9,601 bases of DNA from HGM04593 sp964470845 (lineage in GTDB: Bacteria; Bacteroidota; Bacteroidia; Bacteroidales; Bacteroidaceae). The notes beneath the pieces were generated by a model. It did no database searches. It was not told where the DNA came from and was given only the letters and a program-made list of their open reading frames with translations. The stretch's first letter is position 1; every line of letters starts with the position of its first letter. The position numbers and the translations under genes were made by a program. The stretch covers positions 1 to 9,601 of the forward strand of contig CAYYEL010000085.1 in assembly GCA_964470845.1 (NCBI GenBank), in the 5' to 3' direction. This document shows positions 6,228-9,601 of the stretch, in pieces.

Positions 6228-6270
6228 AATTAAGCCCCAAAGTTTTTCATTCAAACTTTGGGGCTTAATT
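6228..6270. terminator. Strong bidirectional terminator between convergent genes
   Basis: Arms of 18 bp (6228-6245 and 6253-6270; core TTAAGCCCCAAAGTTT) are perfectly complementary around a 7-nt loop (TTCATTC). The A/T ends of the arms give U-rich tails in both directions. It lies 8 bp after the stop of the 475-aa gene and 18 bp after the stop of the minus-strand secreted-protein gene, so it probably ends both transcripts. Confidence 0.85.
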
Positions 6271-6287
6271 TATATGTGCAATAAACA

Positions 6288-6992
6288 CTATTTCACAAGA
6301 GTTTTTTTACCATTAACGATATAAATTCCGGGGCGCTCAATTCTATCAATTTTCTGTCCTGTAATTGTATAAATACCATTATTGAAACGCTTATTATCGG
6401 CCACATTTACAACAATCCCGGTGCTGACGCCCTCGGGCGCAGCCTCGAAGAACACCCTCGAACCGTCGTCCTTTGAGCCATTTGCATTGTAAAGCCCCAT
6501 CACCTGTCCGCCGCTGCTCCAGCCGCCATTATGACTAAGAAAAGTCTTGCCGTCCGAGGTCTTAAAGGCATAGCAGTTGTTGGTGCAATCCAAAATCCAC
6601 GTATAGTATTTGTTAGTCAGGTTATCCCTGCTCTGCATCTCGGTACATTTTGCAGCATCCCGACTGCTTGCCACAGTAACAATCTTATTATCCTCGGCCG
6701 AGATAATCATAATGTTACCATCCTCGGCCTCCATAAAATACCAAAATTGGTTCAAGGGGTATCTGGGATCCTGATTATTGATGCACAGCGCCTGCTTGTC
6801 GGCCCCCCAAGGAGTGATATTTGTAAAAACATAGGCGCTTTTGCCACCGTTTCCGTCCCTGCCACTGTAAATATAATAAAGCACGGGCTCTTCACCCTCT
6901 TGCGTGAGAGTAAACGGATAATCCTTTATCTGGGCTTGCAACGATGCAGCGCAAACGAGTAGCAGTGTAAATAGTGTGGAAATTTCCCTCAT
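6288..6992 (-). CDS. Secreted protein with ricin/beta-trefoil-like repeats and a C-terminal sorting-type tail
   Basis: 234 aa. Residues 1-20 form a type I signal peptide (short basic start, hydrophobic core TLLLVCAASLQA, cleavage before Gln21). Two stretches look like repeats of a ricin-type beta-trefoil or lectin fold: one around residues 81-107 (NQFWYF, then GNIMIISAEDNKIVTV) and one around 130-158 (YTWIL, then YAFKTSDGKTFLSHNGGW). Four cysteines remain in the mature part (70, 116, 136, 140). Residues 205-234 (NGIYTITGQK, then PGIYIVNGKKTLVK) match the C-terminal module common on Bacteroidota secreted proteins and resembling type IX secretion tails; some species carry the tail without a type IX system. 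It is probably periplasmic, surface or extracellular, perhaps carbohydrate-binding. It lies 53 bp after glsA on the same strand with no clear promoter between, so read-through is possible. Confidence 0.75.
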   Translation of the reverse strand: MREISTLFTLLLVCAASLQAQIKDYPFTLTQEGEEPVLYYIYSGRDGNGGKSAYVFTNITPWGADKQALCINNQDPRYPLNQFWYFMEAEDGNIMIISAEDNKIVTVASSRDAAKCTEMQSRDNLTNKYYTWILDCTNNCYAFKTSDGKTFLSHNGGWSSGGQVMGLYNANGSKDDGSRVFFEAAPEGVSTGIVVNVADNKRFNNGIYTITGQKIDRIERPGIYIVNGKKTLVK

Positions 6993-7045
6993 AGTTATTT
7001 TATTTAATAGATTATACTTTGCACGATTAAAAGTTGTTTAAATTT

Positions 7046-7960
7046 CTAAAAAATAGAGGCCTTTGTTTCGGTTGTCAACAGTTCAAGCGCTTTTATCCCC
7101 ATCACAGAATTTCCCTTAGAATTCAGACGCGGGCTCCACACTGCGACAGAGTATTGCAACGGGTGTATTGCGACAATACCACCGCCGACCCCACTCTTTC
7201 CGGGCAGCCCGACAAGATAGGCAAACTCGCCCGCCTCGTCGTAGAAGCCACAGGTCTGCATAATTGCGTTGATGCGCTTTACCTGTGAAGATGTCAGCGT
7301 AATTCCTGCATAGTCGAATTTACGTCTATGGTTGGCAAATACCAAAAATGCCAGCGACAATTCCCTGCAACTCATCTCAATCGAGCACATTAAGAAGTAA
7401 AAATGCAACACATCCTCAATATCATTCTCGATAGTGCCGTGATATTTCAGCAGATTGACAATGGCAGCATTCAAAAATCCATTCTCGCGCTCCGAGTTAG
7501 CAACATCTTTGTTGTAGTCGATAGTTGGATTAGCAGCCACCGCACGTACAAAATTAAGATAATCAGCCTCGGGATTCTTCAAATTCGAGAGCAGAATATC
7601 AGCCATCACAAGCGCTCCTGCATTTATAAAAGGATTGCGTGGCACACCCTTCTCAACCTCAAGCTGCACAAGCGAGTTAAACGCCGTTCCCGAGGGCTCT
7701 TTGCCCACCCTGCTCCACAGGTCGTCTCCCTTGATAGACAGACACATAGCCAAAGTAAATACCTTTGAGATACTCTGTATCGAGAATCGCGTGTCGGCAC
7801 TCTCGACAGCAGCCGTCTCGCCATAGATTGTGTGTATGCACATTCCAAATTGGTCAGGGTCAACCTTGGCCAGTTCGGGAATATAATCGGCCTGCCGACC
7901 ATTTTTGGCGTATGGTAAAATGGCTTGGTGTATATTCTCTAATATTTGCTGATAATCCAT
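7046..7960 (-). CDS. glsA: Glutaminase (beta-lactamase-fold, GlsA/YbaS family)
   Basis: The enzyme hydrolyses L-glutamine to L-glutamate and ammonia in the cytoplasm. With the start at 7960 the protein is 304 aa, the usual family length, and begins MDYQQILENI. Diagnostic motifs are the catalytic S-I-S-K (Ser63-Lys66, in FSIQSISKVF), NPFINAGAL (about 109-117), the SEREN block (about 156-160) and LPGKSGVGGG (about 252-261). An in-frame ATG at 8002 would add 14 residues (MYAPQNTITKKGLY) that the family lacks; a -7-like TAnnTTG on the minus strand at 8000-8008 would place the transcript start after it, supporting the shorter protein. It lies 109 bp after cyuA on the same strand. Glutaminases of this family can support acid resistance through ammonia release; no decarboxylase or antiporter gene is present in the window to confirm that role. 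Confidence 0.93.
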   Translation of the reverse strand: MDYQQILENIHQAILPYAKNGRQADYIPELAKVDPDQFGMCIHTIYGETAAVESADTRFSIQSISKVFTLAMCLSIKGDDLWSRVGKEPSGTAFNSLVQLEVEKGVPRNPFINAGALVMADILLSNLKNPEADYLNFVRAVAANPTIDYNKDVANSERENGFLNAAIVNLLKYHGTIENDIEDVLHFYFLMCSIEMSCRELSLAFLVFANHRRKFDYAGITLTSSQVKRINAIMQTCGFYDEAGEFAYLVGLPGKSGVGGGIVAIHPLQYSVAVWSPRLNSKGNSVMGIKALELLTTETKASIF

Positions 7961-8069
7961 ATAAAGACCTTTTTTAGTTATTGTATTTTGCGGTGCGTAC
8001 AACTTATATCGCTACTCGGCAGAATATTCGGCTCGAAGTTATTCTCGCAAACACCCTCTTCTACAATTC

Positions 8070-9362
8070 TTATTTTCTCTTGCTTGTCATTATGGAGAGA
8101 ATCATCTTATCGGTCTGCTGCATACCCATCGAACCTATCGACGTCAGGTTGCGTATCGAGCAATCGACATCATCATCGACAATGCCTTCGAGCGATGTTA
8201 CACAGCGATGTTCCTTAGCCATTACCGCCGAGAACAGCGCCGTCGAGACGGCGCTTGCGAGTTTAAGCGCACAGCTGGGCTTTGCACCGTCGCATATTAC
8301 GCCCGTCAGATTGGCAACCATATTTTTCACAGCCATCGAAGCCTCGGTGTATCCGCCACCCATAAGATAGGTTATTCCACAACTCGAACCTGTCGATGCA
8401 ACCACACAACCACACAGCGCCGACAAACGTCCGAGGCTCTGCTTTATGTATATCACCGTCAGATGGCTCAGCACAAGCGCCCTGATGAGTTGCTCTTCTG
8501 TTGCACCTTTCTCCTCGGCATATACCACCACGGGAAGCGTCGATGCAATACCCTGATTGCCACTGCCCGAGTTACTCATCACCGGAATTTTAGCACCACC
8601 CATACGTGCGTCGCAGGCGGCCGATGTATAAGAGACCATTCTTGTAAATGTCGTATCGCCAAAGATTCCCTGTTGTGCAGCCGAGCTTATCGTACGCCCC
8701 AGACAGTGTCCCCACTCGCCTTTGAGCGACTCCTCGGCAACGGCCTTGTTAAGGTCGCGTGCCTCAAGAATAAAGCGCAACTCCTCGATGGGGGTTGTAG
8801 TTGCAAAGTCCCACACTTTTTTAAAATTGAGCTCCACGGCATTGGCATTATCGACCGCAGCACCGACGGGCGTCCTACTGTCGTGAATAACCTCTCCGTC
8901 GCGTTCTATATATACAAAATTGGTGTGAGCCCCCGATATTATGGCCGTTGCAACAGCCTTGTCGTTGAACGCCGACACCTCGATATATAACATATCGCAC
9001 GCCCCTTCTTTAAGGTCAATTTTTATACATCCGTCGGCAATCATCCTTTTACCCTGCTCGACAGCCTCGGGGGTAGTATCTTTGAGCACCTCAAGCATAT
9101 ACTCGCTGCGTCCTACAATTGCTCCAAGCGCCACCGCAATAGGCAGCCCAATCATCCCCGTGCCGGGAATGCCCACGCCCATTGCATTTTTAAGGATATT
9201 GGGGCTCAGGCGCACCTCAATCCTCTGCGGACTGCATCCTAACGTCTCCACAGCCTTAGCTGTACACAACGACACTGCAACAGGCTCGGTACACCCCATT
9301 GCCGGCACAACTTCTCGATTGATAAGTGCTATAATCTCTTTTCTTGTTTCTGTAGCAAGCAT
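8070..9362 (-). CDS. cyuA: L-cysteine desulfidase-like protein (CyuA/YhaM, UPF0597 family)
   Basis: CyuA-type enzymes contain a [4Fe-4S] cluster and break L-cysteine into pyruvate, ammonia and sulfide; the family is related to the serine dehydratase alpha chain and is often annotated that way. From ATG 9362 the protein has 430 aa, close to the family norm. The N-terminal GCTEP motif (Cys24) is present. Candidate cluster cysteines are Cys317 or Cys319 (ALCGC), Cys357 and Cys364 (VICDGAKPSC). Other family blocks are GIPGTGMIGLPIA (64-76), SGAHTNFVY (143-151) and MSNSGSGNQG (262-271). The ATG at 9410 would add 16 residues (MWGSCCSLLTDKYYYY) not seen in the family and would lie at or almost on the predicted transcript start (-7 box 9422-9429), so 9362 is preferred. 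It is first in a minus-strand run with glsA; cysteine versus serine as substrate cannot be decided from sequence. Confidence 0.9.
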   Translation of the reverse strand: MLATETRKEIIALINREVVPAMGCTEPVAVSLCTAKAVETLGCSPQRIEVRLSPNILKNAMGVGIPGTGMIGLPIAVALGAIVGRSEYMLEVLKDTTPEAVEQGKRMIADGCIKIDLKEGACDMLYIEVSAFNDKAVATAIISGAHTNFVYIERDGEVIHDSRTPVGAAVDNANAVELNFKKVWDFATTTPIEELRFILEARDLNKAVAEESLKGEWGHCLGRTISSAAQQGIFGDTTFTRMVSYTSAACDARMGGAKIPVMSNSGSGNQGIASTLPVVVYAEEKGATEEQLIRALVLSHLTVIYIKQSLGRLSALCGCVVASTGSSCGITYLMGGGYTEASMAVKNMVANLTGVICDGAKPSCALKLASAVSTALFSAVMAKEHRCVTSLEGIVDDDVDCSIRNLTSIGSMGMQQTDKMILSIMTSKRK

Positions 9363-9406
9363 ATAATAATAATATTTGTCGGTTAAAAGGCTGCAACAAG
9401 AGCCCC

Positions 9407-9420
9407 ACAAAATCTATGCG
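9407..9420. repeat. Eroded end of a repeat unit next to cyuA
   Basis: ACAAAATCTATGCG, followed at once by TCAAAGATA, resembles the right end of the repeat unit (GCAGAAAATCTTCG...) with the inverted-repeat part missing. It suggests the array once reached further toward cyuA. Confidence 0.35.
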
Positions 9421-9503
9421 TCAAAGATACACACAAGCGAGCAAAAAAAATAAAGCTTGCTTTAAATTTTTACAGCGAGCGCAGAAAATCTTCGAGGTTT
9501 ACC
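9421..9503. repeat. Tandem repeat unit 1 (83 bp)
   Basis: The unit runs from TCAAAGATACACACAAGCGA to TTTACC. It contains a core inverted repeat TAAAGCTTGCTTTA (9441-9454), two CGAGC motifs on either side of it, and the left part of a junction inverted repeat (9490-9509). It differs from unit 2 by three substitutions and one A in a poly-A run. Confidence 0.95.
9422..9429 (-). promoter_or_regulatory. Promoter -7 box of cyuA, inside repeat unit 1
   Basis: On the minus strand this reads TATCTTTG, a full TAnnTTTG match, giving a leader of about 50 nt to the cyuA ATG at 9362. The -33 position falls in a T-rich tract rather than a clear TTTG. The same box recurs in units 2 (9505-9512) and 3 (9587-9594), so cyuA may have tandem promoters. 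Confidence 0.55.
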
Positions 9504-9585
9504 TCAAAGATACACACAAGCGAGCAAAAAAATAAAGCTTACTTTAAATTTTTACAGCGAGCGCAGAAAATCTTCGAGATTTATC
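9504..9585. repeat. Tandem repeat unit 2 (82 bp)
   Basis: It is nearly identical to unit 1. The poly-A run is 7 instead of 8, the core reads TAAAGCTTACTTTA (9533-9546), and the junction inverted repeat changes from GAGGT/ACCTC to GAGAT/ATCTC. That last change is a paired one that keeps the stem. Confidence 0.95.
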
Positions 9586-9601
9586 TCAAAGATACACACA
9601 A
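9586..9601. repeat. Tandem repeat unit 3, cut by the window edge
   Basis: The last 16 bases, TCAAAGATACACACAA, are identical to the first 16 of units 1 and 2. The array therefore continues beyond the window. Confidence 0.9.

Noticed and set aside
6951..6953. Cys14 of the secreted protein as a lipoprotein cysteine
   Set aside because: The residue before it is Val and the context does not match a lipobox; a type I cleavage site at Ala20 is clearer.
7961..8002. Longer start for glsA at 8002
   Set aside because: The extra 14 residues are not part of the family, and a -7-like box overlaps this ATG.
8208..8990. 260-aa plus-strand open frame opposite cyuA
   Set aside because: It is antisense to a clearly conserved enzyme gene and is rich in Cys, His, Arg and Thr, as expected for a shadow of the opposite strand.
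9363..9410. Longer start for cyuA at 9410
   Set aside because: It adds a Cys/Tyr-rich stretch absent from the family and would lie practically at the predicted transcript start.
9421..9601. Possible CRISPR array
   Set aside because: The whole 82-83-bp unit is repeated with almost no variation, so there are no unique spacers, and no cas gene is nearby.

Overview
The window looks like chromosomal DNA of a member of the Bacteroidota, most likely order Bacteroidales. The evidence is promoter -7 boxes of the TAnnTTTG type, A/T-rich start-codon contexts without Shine-Dalgarno sequences, a short Bacteroidales-type protein (74 aa, DUF6140-like), and a secreted protein ending in the Bacteroidota-style tail 'GIYIVNGKK'. 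No rRNA, tRNA, insertion sequence or CRISPR array was seen.

Layout. (1) 62-3918, all on the minus strand, transcribed right to left: a DUF6140-like small protein, a DUF1232 (YkvA-like) membrane protein, an unrecognised 144-aa protein, a 597-aa protein with an HNH/endonuclease VII-type (WHH/LHH-like) nuclease motif and a hydrophobic C-terminal half, and a 307-aa coiled-coil protein with a C-terminal membrane anchor. The last three genes are tightly packed (24-bp gap, then a 14-bp overlap) and visibly more A/T-rich than the genes to the right. They look like an acquired cassette joined to a resident DUF6140-DUF1232 pair. (2) 3919-4792, gene-free, about 870 bp, with degenerate 83-bp repeats, a long hairpin, a 20-bp inverted repeat, a minus-strand terminator-like hairpin and putative promoters. 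(3) 4793-6220, plus strand: a 475-aa protein of unknown function with a possible N-terminal helix-turn-helix. A strong bidirectional terminator (6228-6270) separates it from the convergent genes. (4) 6288-9362, minus strand: L-cysteine desulfidase-like CyuA, glutaminase GlsA and a small secreted beta-trefoil-like protein. The two enzymes both release ammonia from amino acids. (5) 9407-9601: a tandem 82-83-bp repeat array upstream of cyuA that carries a minus-strand -7 box in each unit and runs off the window edge.

Two things stand out. The first is the nuclease, coiled-coil and 144-aa cassette, a candidate membrane-associated conflict or defence system; this is inference from one motif, membrane segments and gene packing. 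The second is the repeat family, which occurs at 9421-9601 and in diverged form near 4341-4463. Its sequence differences preserve base pairing, and the non-Watson-Crick pairs are wobbles only on the minus strand, suggesting a structured RNA or regulatory module read from that strand.
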